Positions 16,481 through 25,351 of a stretch of 64,000 nucleotides of DNA are shown here, piece by piece. Both the position numbers and the translations under genes were made by a program. The first letter of the stretch is position 1, and every line of letters starts with the position of its first letter. Origin of the DNA: Rhodosalinus halophilus (GTDB lineage: Bacteria; Pseudomonadota; Alphaproteobacteria; Rhodobacterales; Rhodobacteraceae). Under the pieces are notes generated by a model. That model did no database searches, was not told where the DNA came from, and saw only the letters and a list, made by a program, of their open reading frames with translations. The DNA lies in the NCBI RefSeq assembly GCF_003298775.1, contig NZ_QNTQ01000005.1, positions 186,001-250,000 of the forward strand, given 5' to 3'.

Positions 16481-17458
16481 ATGAGCTTCACCATCCCGCC
16501 CAGCCCCCCTGCGCGCCCCAACCGCTGCCAGCTCTTCGGCCCCGGCTCACGGCCGGAGCTCTTCGAGAAGATGGCCGCAAGCGACGCGGACGTCATCAAC
16601 CTCGACCTCGAGGACTCGGTCGCGCCAGACGACAAGGACGCGGCGCGCAAGAACGTCGTGGCCGCGATCAACGACGTGGACTGGGGCAAGAAGACGCTTT
16701 CGGTGCGGATCAACGGGCTCGACACGCCCTACTGGTATCGCGATGTCGTGGACCTGCTGGAAGGCACGAAGGGCCGGCTCGACGCGATCATGATCCCCAA
16801 GGCGGGCTGCGCCGGCGACATCTATGCCGTCGATGCGCTGGTCTCGGCGGTCGAGGCTGCCACGGCCAAGGACAAGCGCATCGGCTTCGAGGCGATCATC
16901 GAGACGGCGGCGGGCCTCGCGCATGTCGAGGAGATCGCCGCGGCGAGCCCGCGGATGGAGTCGCTGCACCTCGGTCCCGCCGACTACGCCGCCTACATGG
17001 GGATGGCGACGACGCATATCGGCGGCACGCAGTCCAACTACTACATGCTCTCGCCGAAGGAGGCCGAGGGCGAGCGGCAGGTCCACTACGCCGACCCCTG
17101 GCACTATCCCATCGTCGCCATCGTCGCCGCCTGCCGCACCCACGGCCTGCTGCCGGTGGACGGCCCCTTCGGCGATTTCTCCGACCCCGACGGCTTCAAG
17201 GCGCAGGCGCTGCGCTCCGCCACACTGGGCTGCGTCGGCAAATGGGCGATCCACCCCAGCCAGGTGGCGCTCTCGAACGAGGTCTTCACCCCCTCGGACG
17301 CCGCCGTCGAGGACGCCCGCGCCATCATCGCCGCGATGGATCAGGCCAAGGCGGAAGGAAAGGGCGCGGTGACCTACAAGGGCAAGCTGATCGACATCGC
17401 CTCGATCAAGCAGGCCGAGGTGATCGTGAAGCAGGCCGAAATGATCGCGGCCCGGTAA
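16481..17458 (+). CDS. mcl1: L-malyl-CoA/beta-methylmalyl-CoA lyase
   Basis: A 325-residue HpcH/HpaI-fold CoA lyase close to the Rhodobacter Mcl1 family, starting MSFTIPPSPPARPNRCQLFG. Visible family features are INLDLEDSVAPDDKDAAR (metal/substrate aspartate and glutamate), IMIPKAG, and the metal-binding glutamate in FEAIIETAAG. It cleaves malyl-CoA or methylmalyl-CoA to glyoxylate plus acetyl-/propionyl-CoA in the ethylmalonyl-CoA pathway and glyoxylate assimilation. The gene is monocistronic and ends at a strong terminator. Confidence 0.92.
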   Translation: MSFTIPPSPPARPNRCQLFGPGSRPELFEKMAASDADVINLDLEDSVAPDDKDAARKNVVAAINDVDWGKKTLSVRINGLDTPYWYRDVVDLLEGTKGRLDAIMIPKAGCAGDIYAVDALVSAVEAATAKDKRIGFEAIIETAAGLAHVEEIAAASPRMESLHLGPADYAAYMGMATTHIGGTQSNYYMLSPKEAEGERQVHYADPWHYPIVAIVAACRTHGLLPVDGPFGDFSDPDGFKAQALRSATLGCVGKWAIHPSQVALSNEVFTPSDAAVEDARAIIAAMDQAKAEGKGAVTYKGKLIDIASIKQAEVIVKQAEMIAAR

Positions 17459-17483
17459 GGGCGCATCGCACCGGCTTCGGAAC

Positions 17484-17510
17484 GGGCGGCCCCAGGGGCC
17501 GCCCTTCTTC
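17484..17510. terminator. Intrinsic terminator between mcl1 and the convergent M24 gene
   Basis: Nine-base arms GGGCGGCCC/GGGCCGCCC around CAG, followed on the plus strand by TTCTTC. It lies between two convergent genes and could act in both directions. Confidence 0.8.
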
Positions 17511-17513
17511 GTT

Positions 17514-18770
17514 TCAGCGCAGGAGATCCTCCTCGAACGGAAACTTCGAGAGCACCTCCACGCCCGTTTCGGTGATCAGCACCTGCTGCTCGAGCTTCAC
17601 GCCTTCCGCGCCGCCCTCCTCGCCGATGTAGCTTTCGACACAGAGCGTCATGCCCGGCAGGATCTCGCCGTCGTAGCCCGCGTCGGGAAAATCGCCGCGG
17701 TGGTAGAGATAGGGGTATTCGCCCGTCATCCCGCAGCCGTGCGCGGAAAGGTAGTAGCGGTTGGCGTGGTATTTCGCGGGGATGTCCCAGGCGGCCTCGG
17801 CATAGTCGCGGAAACTCATTCCGGGGCGCAGGATGCCGATGTTGTGATGCACCTGCTCGTAGGCGGTCCGGTAGAGCTCGCGCTGCGCCGGCGTGGGCGC
17901 GTCCGGTCCCGCATGGAAGGTGCGCGAGAAATCGGAATAGTAGCCGTGGCACCCCACCACGTCGGTATCCAGCGCGATGAGCTCGTTGGGGCCGATCACG
18001 CTGTCGGATGTTTCCTGAAACCAGGGGTTGGTGCGCGGGCCCGCGTTGAGCAGCCGCGTCTCGATGTAGTCGCCGTTTCTGGCGATCACGGCCTGATGGA
18101 GCACCGACCAGAGTTCCGCCTCGGTCTGTCCGGGGCGGATCGCGGCGCGCAGGGCTGCCACGCCGTCTTCGGTGGCCCGCAACGAGGCACGCACGCATTT
18201 CAGCTCTTCGGGCGACTTGATGGCGCGGGCGCGTTCGACGGGTTCCTGCGCGTCCACGATCTCGAGCCCCTCGTCGCGCAGGGCGAGCGCAGCCCCGGCA
18301 TTGAAGCGCTCGACGCCCACGGGGCCGTCATGCGCGCCCAGTTCACGGAGCAGTTCCGCGATCTCGGCCGCCCAGCTCTTCTCGCGCGCGGCGATCTCGG
18401 GGCCTGCGGCCACGTAGCTCGCCGTGCGCGCGGGCCGGACCTCGTCCACCGTCTCGAAGCCCTCCGCGAGGTGCTCGCAGCCGGTGAACTCGAAAAGGAT
18501 CGCGCGATGCGCCGTCAGCACGAGATAGCGCGCGGGCGCGTTGCGCGCGGTGAAGATCTGCATGTTCCGCGTGCCGGTAGCGTAGCGGATGTTGACGGGA
18601 TCCGACAGGATCAGCGCCCCGATCCCGCGCGCCGCCATCTCCGCGCGGACCCGCGCCTGCCGGTCGCGGCGCACGAAGGCGAGGTCGATGCCCCCGCTCT
18701 CGGGGGCGCGGTCGAGCCGCGCGAGATTGGAGAGCGCGCTGCGATCAGCGTGCCAGTCCAGCGTGGTCAT
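17514..18770 (-). CDS. M24-family (DddP/creatinase-like) metallohydrolase
   Basis: A 418-residue pita-bread protein. Candidate metal ligands are D268, D270, D280, H344, E379 and E394. From memory, the DMSP lyase DddP uses D295, D297, D307, H371, E406 and E421, so all six match at a constant offset of 27. However, the residue aligned with the DddP aspartate 377 is G350 (HGCGMTGEYPY), so DMSP cleavage is doubtful. An Xaa-Pro peptidase or amidase-like role is equally possible. The ATG at 18770 gives MTTLDWHADRSALSNL. Confidence 0.82.
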   Translation of the reverse strand: MTTLDWHADRSALSNLARLDRAPESGGIDLAFVRRDRQARVRAEMAARGIGALILSDPVNIRYATGTRNMQIFTARNAPARYLVLTAHRAILFEFTGCEHLAEGFETVDEVRPARTASYVAAGPEIAAREKSWAAEIAELLRELGAHDGPVGVERFNAGAALALRDEGLEIVDAQEPVERARAIKSPEELKCVRASLRATEDGVAALRAAIRPGQTEAELWSVLHQAVIARNGDYIETRLLNAGPRTNPWFQETSDSVIGPNELIALDTDVVGCHGYYSDFSRTFHAGPDAPTPAQRELYRTAYEQVHHNIGILRPGMSFRDYAEAAWDIPAKYHANRYYLSAHGCGMTGEYPYLYHRGDFPDAGYDGEILPGMTLCVESYIGEEGGAEGVKLEQQVLITETGVEVLSKFPFEEDLLR

Positions 18771-18847
18771 CGGCGCCTCCTTCGGTCCCGAGGCTACTGC
18801 CGCGCGACGCGCCCTGCAATGCGCCGCGATCGGGGCGGCGGACGGGC

Positions 18848-19291
18848 TCAGCCGCGCATGTCCTTGGGCGAGCCGATCACCACGTAGCTGGTGATCGACT
18901 GCACCTGCGGCAGCGTGCCCAGCACCTCGGTGTGAAAGCGCTTGTAGGCCGCGAGATCGGCGGCCTCGACCCGCAACAGGTATTCCCGATCGCCGGTGAT
19001 GTTGTGGCACTCGCGGACTTCGGGACTGGCGGCCACCGCGCGCTCGAAAGCCTCCTGCGCGTCCTTGGTGTGCCGTCCGAGACCCACCGTGACATAGGCG
19101 AGAAAGCCGACGCCCAGCTTCGCCGGATCCAGCACCGCGCGATAGCCGCGGATCACGCCCGCCTTCTCCAGCGCCGCGACGCGGCGCAGGCAGGCCGAGG
19201 GCGAGAGGCCCACCCGCTCGGCCAGCGCCAGATTGCTGATCCGACCCTCACGGGACAGGACGTGCAATATGTGATCGTCGACGGCGTCCAT
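18848..19291 (-). CDS. Lrp/AsnC-family transcriptional regulator
   Basis: A 147-residue regulator: HTH about residues 4-60 (ISNLALAERVGLSPSACLRRV) and a C-terminal RAM ligand-binding domain (VTVGLGRHTKDAQEAFERAV). It is divergent from a LysE-type exporter, the usual arrangement in which an Lrp/AsnC protein controls amino acid export. ATTGCG and CGCAAT at 19303 and 19334 form a widely spaced inverted repeat in the 81-base gap and may be half-sites. Confidence 0.9.
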   Translation of the reverse strand: MDAVDDHILHVLSREGRISNLALAERVGLSPSACLRRVAALEKAGVIRGYRAVLDPAKLGVGFLAYVTVGLGRHTKDAQEAFERAVAASPEVRECHNITGDREYLLRVEAADLAAYKRFHTEVLGTLPQVQSITSYVVIGSPKDMRG

Positions 19292-19372
19292 GATCCGGAT
19301 TTATTGCGCACGCGCGACCATGGCACAACAATTCGCAATCTCCGGCCCTGCGCCAGGCGCGATGCTGCAGGC

Positions 19373-19966
19373 ATGACAAGCGACCTGCTTCTCGCCCTCA
19401 CGGGCTTCGCGCTCGTCGCCTCGATCACGCCGGGGCCGAACAACCTGATGCTGATGGCCTCGGGGGCGAATTTCGGGCTCAGGCGCACGCTTCCGCACAT
19501 GCTGGGCATCAGCGCGGGCTTCGTGGTGATGGTGACGCTCGTCGGGCTGGGAGTCATGCGGCTCTTCGATGCCTGGCCCGCCGCGCAGAGCCTGCTCACC
19601 GCGGCGGGCGCGCTCTATCTGGGGTGGCTCGCCTGGCGGATCGCCCGCGCGGCCCCGCCCGAGGCCGGGGGCCCGCGCGGGCGCCCTTTCACCTTCCTGC
19701 AGGCCGCGGCCTTCCAGTGGGTGAACCCAAAGGCCTGGACCATGGCGCTCACGGCGGTGACGCTCTACGCGCCCGACCGCGGCCTCGGCGCGGTGCTGGC
19801 GGTCGCGGCGATCTTCGGCGCGGTGAACCTGCCCTCGGTGAGCCTCTGGGCGGTGATGGGCGTGCATCTCGGCCGCTGGCTGCACGCGCCCGGCCGGTTG
19901 CGGGCCTTCAACCTGACGATGGCGGCGCTTCTGCTCGCCTCGCTCTGGCCCGCGCTCGCGGGATAA
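19373..19966 (+). CDS. LysE-family amino acid exporter
   Basis: A 197-residue membrane protein with about six spans. The signature [20 protein letters not shown] at the N-terminus and [13 protein letters not shown] mid-protein are hallmarks of the LysE/RhtB superfamily. It exports amino acids or related compounds. It is divergent from the Lrp-type regulator. Confidence 0.88.
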   Translation: MTSDLLLALTGFALVASITPGPNNLMLMASGANFGLRRTLPHMLGISAGFVVMVTLVGLGVMRLFDAWPAAQSLLTAAGALYLGWLAWRIARAAPPEAGGPRGRPFTFLQAAAFQWVNPKAWTMALTAVTLYAPDRGLGAVLAVAAIFGAVNLPSVSLWAVMGVHLGRWLHAPGRLRAFNLTMAALLLASLWPALAG

Positions 19967-20055
19967 GGGCGAAGAGGCCCGTCAGGGCCGATGAGCCCCT
20001 GTTGCATCCGCGACGGGCCGCCGTCATATACCCGCGAGGCAAGGACGGGCGGCCC

Positions 20056-21018
20056 ATGACGATCTATCTCGACTTCGAAAAGCCGCTGGCCGAGCTCGAG
20101 GGCAAGGCCGAGGAACTCCGCGCCATGGCGCGATCGGGCGAGGGCGTGGACCTCGAGGAGGAGGCCGCCGCGCTCGACGGCAAGGCCGCCGCGATGCTCG
20201 CCCAGCTCTACAAGGATCTCACGCCCTGGCGGAAGACGCAGGTCGCGCGGCACCCGCAGCGGCCGCACTGCATCGACTACGTCGAGGCGCTCTTTTCCGA
20301 GTTCACGCCGCTCGCCGGGGACCGCAACTTCGCCGAGGATCAGGCGGTGATCGGCGGGCTGGCGCGCTTCGACGACCGCCCCGTCATGGTGATCGGCCAC
20401 GAGAAGGGACACGACACCCAGACCCGGCTCGAGCGCAATTTCGGCATGGCGCGCCCCGAAGGCTACCGCAAGGCGATCCGGCTGATGCAGATGGCCGACC
20501 GCTTCGGCCTGCCGGTGATCACGCTGGTGGATACGCCGGGCGCCTATCCGGGCAAGGGCGCCGAAGAACGCGGCCAGTCAGAGGCGATCGCGCGCTCGAC
20601 CGAGACCTGCCTCGGCCTCGGCGTGCCGCTGGTTTCGGTCATCATCGGCGAGGGGGGCTCCGGCGGAGCGGTCGCCTTCGCCACGGCGAACCGCGTGGCG
20701 ATGCTGGAGCATTCGATCTATTCGGTGATCTCGCCCGAGGGCTGCGCCTCGATCCTGTGGAAGGACGCCGAGAAGATGCGCGAGGCCGCCGAGGCGCTGC
20801 GGCTCACCGCGCAGGATCTCAAGAAGCTGGGCGTCATCGACCGGATCGTGCCCGAACCGCTGGGCGGCGCCCACCGCGATGCGGAGGCGACCATCGGCGC
20901 GGTCGGAGAGGCCCTGGGCGCCATGCTCGGCGAGCTCGGCGGGCAGTCGCGCGACAAGCTGCGCGCGGATCGCCGGCAGAAGTTCCTCGACATGGGGACG
21001 AAGGGCCTCGCCGCCTGA
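20056..21018 (+). CDS. accA: Acetyl-CoA carboxylase carboxyltransferase subunit alpha
   Basis: A 320-residue AccA, full length for the family. It starts [20 protein letters not shown] and carries the acetyl-CoA/oxyanion region [25 protein letters not shown] and [15 protein letters not shown]. With AccD it transfers the carboxyl group from biotin to acetyl-CoA for fatty acid synthesis. It stands alone, with no accD nearby, and converges on the cytochrome b561 gene with a seven-base gap. Confidence 0.97.
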   Translation: MTIYLDFEKPLAELEGKAEELRAMARSGEGVDLEEEAAALDGKAAAMLAQLYKDLTPWRKTQVARHPQRPHCIDYVEALFSEFTPLAGDRNFAEDQAVIGGLARFDDRPVMVIGHEKGHDTQTRLERNFGMARPEGYRKAIRLMQMADRFGLPVITLVDTPGAYPGKGAEERGQSEAIARSTETCLGLGVPLVSVIIGEGGSGGAVAFATANRVAMLEHSIYSVISPEGCASILWKDAEKMREAAEALRLTAQDLKKLGVIDRIVPEPLGGAHRDAEATIGAVGEALGAMLGELGGQSRDKLRADRRQKFLDMGTKGLAA

Positions 21019-21025
21019 GCGCAGG

Positions 21026-21550
21026 TCAGTCCCGGCGGAAGCTCATCCGCCGCATGAGCCGGTCGCGCCGCACCAGCTGGTGATAAAGCGCCGCACCGAC
21101 GTGGCCGGCGATCAGCAGCGCCAGAGCGAGCGCGAAAAGTCCGTGCCCGGCCCGCGGCGTGAGCGTGTCGAGCTCCGGAACGGGTCCGGGCGCGCCGCCG
21201 AAGACGATCGCGCCGAGATCCGCCTCGAGCGCCATCGCGATCCCCGAAGCGGCGAGCCCGAAGACCAGCGCGTAGAACAGCCAGTGCAGCCAGGGCGCGA
21301 CCTGGTTCAGCGCCTCGTTTCCGATGTCGGCGGGCTCGGGGTGCGGCGTGCGCAGCCGGACGATCAGGCGCACCACCATAAGCGCGAGGATCGCGAGGCC
21401 GAAGATCATGTGCAGCCGCAGCACGCCGATCTTGTCCGGTGACTCTTCGGGGATGGGATCGAGGCTGAAGGCGCCGCCGATCAGGGCGCCCAGGATCATC
21501 AGCGCGAGCAGCCAATGCAGCGCGACGAGGGCTGGATGGTATCGGGTCAT
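21026..21550 (-). CDS. Cytochrome b561 family membrane protein
   Basis: A 174-residue, four-helix protein starting MTRYHPALVALHWLLALMIL. Heme-ligand candidates are the histidines in YHPALVALHW, VLRLHMIFG, and the C-terminal HGLFALALALLIAGHVGAALYH. Prokaryotic cytochrome b561 moves electrons from quinol to superoxide or a periplasmic partner. I chose the ATG at 21550; an upstream in-frame start at 21589 would add MADSTRTRTEAPA, a non-conserved leader. It is divergent from a MarR-type regulator. Confidence 0.87.
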   Translation of the reverse strand: MTRYHPALVALHWLLALMILGALIGGAFSLDPIPEESPDKIGVLRLHMIFGLAILALMVVRLIVRLRTPHPEPADIGNEALNQVAPWLHWLFYALVFGLAASGIAMALEADLGAIVFGGAPGPVPELDTLTPRAGHGLFALALALLIAGHVGAALYHQLVRRDRLMRRMSFRRD

Positions 21551-21618
21551 TGCCGGAGCTTCCGTGCGTGTCCTGGTCGAGTCGGCCAAATGATAGCGGG
21601 TGGCTGAATCTATTGAAA

Positions 21619-21633
21619 TTGCAATATTTGCAA
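21619..21633. promoter_or_regulatory. AT-rich near-palindrome, likely MarR operator
   Basis: TTGCAATATTTGCAA is two copies of the self-complementary hexamer TTGCAA separated by TAT. It sits in a locally AT-rich patch of the 112-base gap between the divergent cytochrome b561 and MarR genes, the position expected for an autoregulatory MarR operator. Confidence 0.6.
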
Positions 21634-21662
21634 ATGCACTATTTTGCGACTAGGCTCTGCGA

Positions 21663-22109
21663 ATGAGCGACACGGGGTTCGGCGCGACGCGAAGATCCAG
21701 CATCGGCTGGCTTGTCCAGCGCGTTGCCGCGGCCGCGGAACGCGAGATGGCCGCGCGGCTCGAACCGCTCGGGTTGAGCGTGCTGCAGTTCGCGGTGCTC
21801 GTCGCCGTGCTCGAGCGGCCGGGCGCCAGCCAGGCCGAGATCGGCGCGCGCTTCGGACAGCCGGCCTATGCGATCAGCCGGGCGCTCGATTCCCTGGAGA
21901 CGGCGGGCCTCGTCGAGCGCCGCCCCGACCCGCGCTCGCGTCGCGCGAAGGGCGTGCATCCGACCGAAGCCGCGCGCGCCCGCGCGCCGGAGCTGCAAAC
22001 CATCGTCGCGGAGACGAACGCCGCGCTTACTGCCCCGCTCGGGGCCGACGAACGCCAGGCGCTCGCAGAGCTTCTGCGACGCATCCTGCCCGACGCCGAC
22101 CGCGACTAG
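21663..22109 (+). CDS. MarR-family transcriptional regulator
   Basis: A 148-residue winged-helix protein. The core is LGLSVLQFAVLVAVLERPGA then EIGARFGQPAYAISRALDSL (recognition helix) and the wing VERRPDPRSRRAKGVHPTEA. It is divergent from cytochrome b561, which it probably controls. It converges on the antiporter gene with one base between the stops. Confidence 0.88.
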   Translation: MSDTGFGATRRSSIGWLVQRVAAAAEREMAARLEPLGLSVLQFAVLVAVLERPGASQAEIGARFGQPAYAISRALDSLETAGLVERRPDPRSRRAKGVHPTEAARARAPELQTIVAETNAALTAPLGADERQALAELLRRILPDADRD

Positions 22110-22110
22110 C

Positions 22111-23295
22111 CTAGTCGCCCGCACGCGTAGCCCGCCGCACGGCGAGGATCGTGGCGGCGGGACCGATCAGCTCGAAGAACACCGTCGTCCCGATGGTCAG
22201 CGTCAGGATCATCTCCGCCCGCTCCGGAAACTCCTGCGCCGCGACCAGCGCCATGCCCACCGCTACCCCCGCCTGCGGCAGCAATGCCGGACCGTAGAGC
22301 CAGCGTTCGCGCGCGGGCGCCCCGCCCAGGCGCGCGCCCAGCCAGCCGCCGCCAAGCCGCGCCGCGATGCGCAGCGCGGCATAGCCCGCCCCCAGCGCGC
22401 CCAGGGCGACGAGGCTCTCGGGGTCCAGAGAAGCCCCCGCGAGGATGAAGAACAGCAGCATGAAGGGCCACTGGATGTGCTCGATCTCGTGAAAGGCGCG
22501 CTCGTGATGCCGCGCGCGGTTCACGATCACCGCGCCTACCGTCATCCCGGCGAGCAGGAAGGAGACCTCGAGCCAGATGGCGAGCCCCGCGGTCAGGAAG
22601 ACGAGGCCCAGCGCCTCGGTCTGCAGCGGCTCGCCGGGCGAGAGGCGCCCGGTCAGCGCCGCGGCCGGCAGCCCGATCGCGCCACCCAGCGCCAGCGCCC
22701 CGCCGATCTCCCAGGCCGCCTCGGCCAGCATGTGCCCGCCGTTCGCCCCGAGCAGCGCCTGCGCCACGACCACGGCGAGGGCGAAGGCGACCATGCCCCA
22801 GGCATCGTCGATCGCGACGATCCCGCGCAGGGTGTCGACGAAGCCGCCGCGGCAGCCGCTCTGGCGGATGGCGTCCTCCGTCGCGGCGGGCGCGGTCGCG
22901 GTCGCGATGGCCCCCAGCACCAGCGCCGTCGCGGGATCGAGGCCAAGCGCCCAGAGACCTGCCGCGACGAGCAGGAGCGTGATGCCCACGATGGCGAGCG
23001 AGACCGCCAGGATCGCGCGCCCGTGCGCCGCCAGCGTGCGCGCGTCGAGCGCGCCGCCCAGAAGGAAGGCCACCATCGTCAGCGCCGTGACGGAGAGGAA
23101 TCCGTACCAGTCCTGCGCGGCCTGCGGGATGAGGTCGAGGCCGCCGCCGCCTGCCGCGATCCCGCAGGCCAGCAGCAGCGTGACCCTCGGCAGCGCCGTG
23201 CGCCGGCCGACGGCATCCGCCAGAAGCCCCGCCAGGAACAACCCGCCCAGCGCGAGCAGCACGGGCACCAGCGAGGCCGTCTCGACGTGGCCCAT
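22111..23295 (-). CDS. Cation:proton antiporter (CPA family)
   Basis: A 394-residue protein with about 11-12 spans. The paired aspartates in GIVAIDDAWGMVAF fit the ion-binding site of Na+(K+)/H+ antiporters, preceded by the unwound-helix region ATATAPAATEDAI. There is no cytoplasmic RCK domain. Its ATG overlaps the stop of the upstream FadR-type regulator by one base (TGATG), so the two form an operon. Confidence 0.85.
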   Translation of the reverse strand: MGHVETASLVPVLLALGGLFLAGLLADAVGRRTALPRVTLLLACGIAAGGGGLDLIPQAAQDWYGFLSVTALTMVAFLLGGALDARTLAAHGRAILAVSLAIVGITLLLVAAGLWALGLDPATALVLGAIATATAPAATEDAIRQSGCRGGFVDTLRGIVAIDDAWGMVAFALAVVVAQALLGANGGHMLAEAAWEIGGALALGGAIGLPAAALTGRLSPGEPLQTEALGLVFLTAGLAIWLEVSFLLAGMTVGAVIVNRARHHERAFHEIEHIQWPFMLLFFILAGASLDPESLVALGALGAGYAALRIAARLGGGWLGARLGGAPARERWLYGPALLPQAGVAVGMALVAAQEFPERAEMILTLTIGTTVFFELIGPAATILAVRRATRAGD

Positions 23296-23945
23296 CAGCC
23301 TGCGAGCATCTTGAGGCCCTGCGTCACGTCCGAGCGCACGGCCAGCCGCAGGCCCGGCTCGTCGCCGGCCTTGAGGGCGGCGATGATCAGCCGGTGATAA
23401 TGCGGCGGCTCGCGCCGCTTCAGCCGGGTGTAGAGGCGCCGCATGGTCGGACCCATCTGAAGCCAGACCGTCTCGGCCATCGCCAGCATCGCCGGGGCCT
23501 GCGCCCGCAGGTAGAGCGTGCGGTGAAACTCGAGGTTGGCGCGAATGTAGGCCACGGCGTCCTGCCGCTGCGCCGCCTCGCCGACGCTCGCGTTGATCGT
23601 CTGCAGCCGGTCGATCAGCGCCATGTGCGCGCGCGGCATGGCGCGGCTGGCGAGTTCCACCTCGAGCAGCGCCCGCAGCGCGGCCAGCTCCTCGATCCGC
23701 TCGTTGGAGAGCTCGGGCGTGGTGACGCGACCCGAACTCGACATCGACAGCGCGCCCTCGGCCACCAGCCGGCGCAGCGCCTCGCGCGCCGGCGTCATCG
23801 AGACGCCGAACTCGCGGCCGATACCGCGCAGCGTGAGCGCCTCGCCCGGTTCGATCTGCCCGTGCATGACGCGTGCGCGCAGGCCCCGGTAGACCCGGTC
23901 ATGCGCGGCGGGCACGGCCTCGGAGGGGCGGGGATTGAGCAGCAT
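23295..23945 (-). CDS. GntR-family (FadR subfamily) transcriptional regulator
   Basis: A 216-residue regulator: winged helix about residues 15-80 (GIGREFGVSMTPAREALRRL) and an all-helical FCD effector domain (VELASRAMPRAHMALIDRLQ, HRTLYLRAQAP). It is the first gene of an operon with the antiporter. The perfect palindrome TGTGATCACA lies nine bases upstream of its start and probably mediates autoregulation. An antiporter under a FadR-type regulator is an unusual pairing. Confidence 0.88.
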   Translation of the reverse strand: MLLNPRPSEAVPAAHDRVYRGLRARVMHGQIEPGEALTLRGIGREFGVSMTPAREALRRLVAEGALSMSSSGRVTTPELSNERIEELAALRALLEVELASRAMPRAHMALIDRLQTINASVGEAAQRQDAVAYIRANLEFHRTLYLRAQAPAMLAMAETVWLQMGPTMRRLYTRLKRREPPHYHRLIIAALKAGDEPGLRLAVRSDVTQGLKMLAG

Positions 23946-23953
23946 GTCCTATG

Positions 23954-23963
23954 TGTGATCACA
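23954..23963. promoter_or_regulatory. Putative FadR-type operator
   Basis: TGTGATCACA, a perfect 10-base palindrome starting nine bases upstream of the regulator's ATG (23945), where the ribosome binding site would normally be. No strong Shine-Dalgarno sequence is visible, so the transcript may be leaderless or nearly so. Confidence 0.5.
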
Positions 23964-23980
23964 AATCGCGCGGCCGTCAA

Positions 23981-24679
23981 TCACGCGAGCATCGCCGCGA
24001 AACGGTAGCGGTGCAGCGCCGTCCCGTGCTCGCGCAGCCAGCGCCGTTCCGCTTCGTAAGGGCCGTAGAGCCGGCGAACCACCTCCCAGAAGGCGCGCGA
24101 ATGATTCATCTCGGCCAAATGCGCCACCTCGTGCGCCGCCACGTAGTCGAGCACCTCGGGCGGCGCCATCGCCAGCCGCCATGAGAAACTCAGCGCGCCC
24201 GCCTGCGAGCAGGAACCCCAGCGCGAGCGCGTGTCGCGCAGGGTGAGCCGCGAATAGGGCCGCCCGAGCGCCGCCGCGTGCCGGTCGGCAGCCGCCGCCA
24301 GGCGCTCGCGTGCAAGGGCCTTTAGCCAGCCTTGCACGCGCGCGCCCGCCTGCGCCGCAGGCCCCGGCACCAGAAGGCGGCCGCCCTCGCGCCGCACCGC
24401 CCGGCCCGTCCCCGGGGAGACGTCATGCGGCTCCCCCTCCACCGGCAGCGCCACGCCATGCGCCACTTCTACGGCGCCTGGCCTGTCGAGTTGCGCCCGC
24501 AGCCATTCCGCCTTGGAGCGGGCGAAGGCGAGCCCCTCGGCCTCCGACACGCCGCGCGGCAGGGTCAGGGTGATTCTGCCGTCCAGCGCCGAGACCCGCA
24601 GGCTGATCCGCCGCGCGCGCGGCGAGCGGCGCAGCGTGACGGCGATAGGGGGGTTGCCGGGCAGGACGCGTTGGCCCAT
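23981..24679 (-). CDS. YgjP-type M48-like metallopeptidase (DUF45)
   Basis: A 232-residue protein starting MGQRVLPGNPPIAVTLRRSP. The zinc motif is AAHEVAHLAEMNHSRAFW (HExxH plus downstream H), and the family motif RSRWGSCS precedes it. A GGAG sequence lies nine bases before this ATG; a TTG start at 24718 is less likely. Physiological substrate is unknown. Confidence 0.85.
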   Translation of the reverse strand: MGQRVLPGNPPIAVTLRRSPRARRISLRVSALDGRITLTLPRGVSEAEGLAFARSKAEWLRAQLDRPGAVEVAHGVALPVEGEPHDVSPGTGRAVRREGGRLLVPGPAAQAGARVQGWLKALARERLAAAADRHAAALGRPYSRLTLRDTRSRWGSCSQAGALSFSWRLAMAPPEVLDYVAAHEVAHLAEMNHSRAFWEVVRRLYGPYEAERRWLREHGTALHRYRFAAMLA

Positions 24680-24783
24680 ATGCGCAATCTCCGGCCGCGT
24701 CGGCAAAGGCTTTGACAAGGGTTGCGCCCTTATGTCAGGAGCGCCGAGTCGCCGGCAAGAGCGAACACGAGATGAGGATGACC

Positions 24784-25101
24784 ATGCCCAAGGAAGAATG
24801 GGGCACGAAGCGGCTCTGCCCGACCACAGGCAAGCGTTTCTACGATCTGAACCGCGATCCGGTGGTCAGCCCCTATACGGGCGAGATCGTCGATATCGAG
24901 ACCGGCCGCAGCCGCATGATCTCTTCCGCCGCCGAAGAGAGCACGAAGGCGAGCAGCAAGTCCTCCGAAGGGGACAGCGCGGTGATCGAGGACGACTCGG
25001 TCGATGTGGATCTGGAGGACGATGTTCTCGAAGACGACGAGGACAGCAACGTCTCGCTGGACGACATCGCCGACGTATCCTCGGACGACGACGAGGGGTG
25101 A
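24784..25101 (+). CDS. TIGR02300-family acidic protein
   Basis: A 105-residue protein with the conserved head MPKEEWGTKRLCPTTGKRFY DLNRDPVVSPYTGE and a highly acidic tail rich in Asp, Glu and Ser (residues 60-105). This family is confined largely to Alphaproteobacteria and has no known function. I chose the ATG at 24784, preceded by GAGG, over ATGs at 24772 and 24778 because family members usually start MPKxEWG. Confidence 0.88.
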   Translation: MPKEEWGTKRLCPTTGKRFYDLNRDPVVSPYTGEIVDIETGRSRMISSAAEESTKASSKSSEGDSAVIEDDSVDVDLEDDVLEDDEDSNVSLDDIADVSSDDDEG

Positions 25102-25186
25102 TGCCGGGCGGTTTTCCGTGGCGCGCGGGCGCCGCATTTTCCGCTTGATCCTCTCCGGCGCTGCGTCTAGGACACGCGGCACCAAA

Positions 25187-25262
<76 letters not shown>

Positions 25263-25351
25263 ATACCCCTTGTTTTGGCACCGACAGAGACACGGCTGCC
25301 CGTCTCGGGCCGAGCGGCCCCGGCCGCAAGGACCGGGGCACGGGGCGCCGC

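Noticed and set aside
25322-25345. GC-rich hairpin downstream of tRNA-Ala as a terminator
   Set aside because: The stem is only about six bases and there is no T-tract on either strand.
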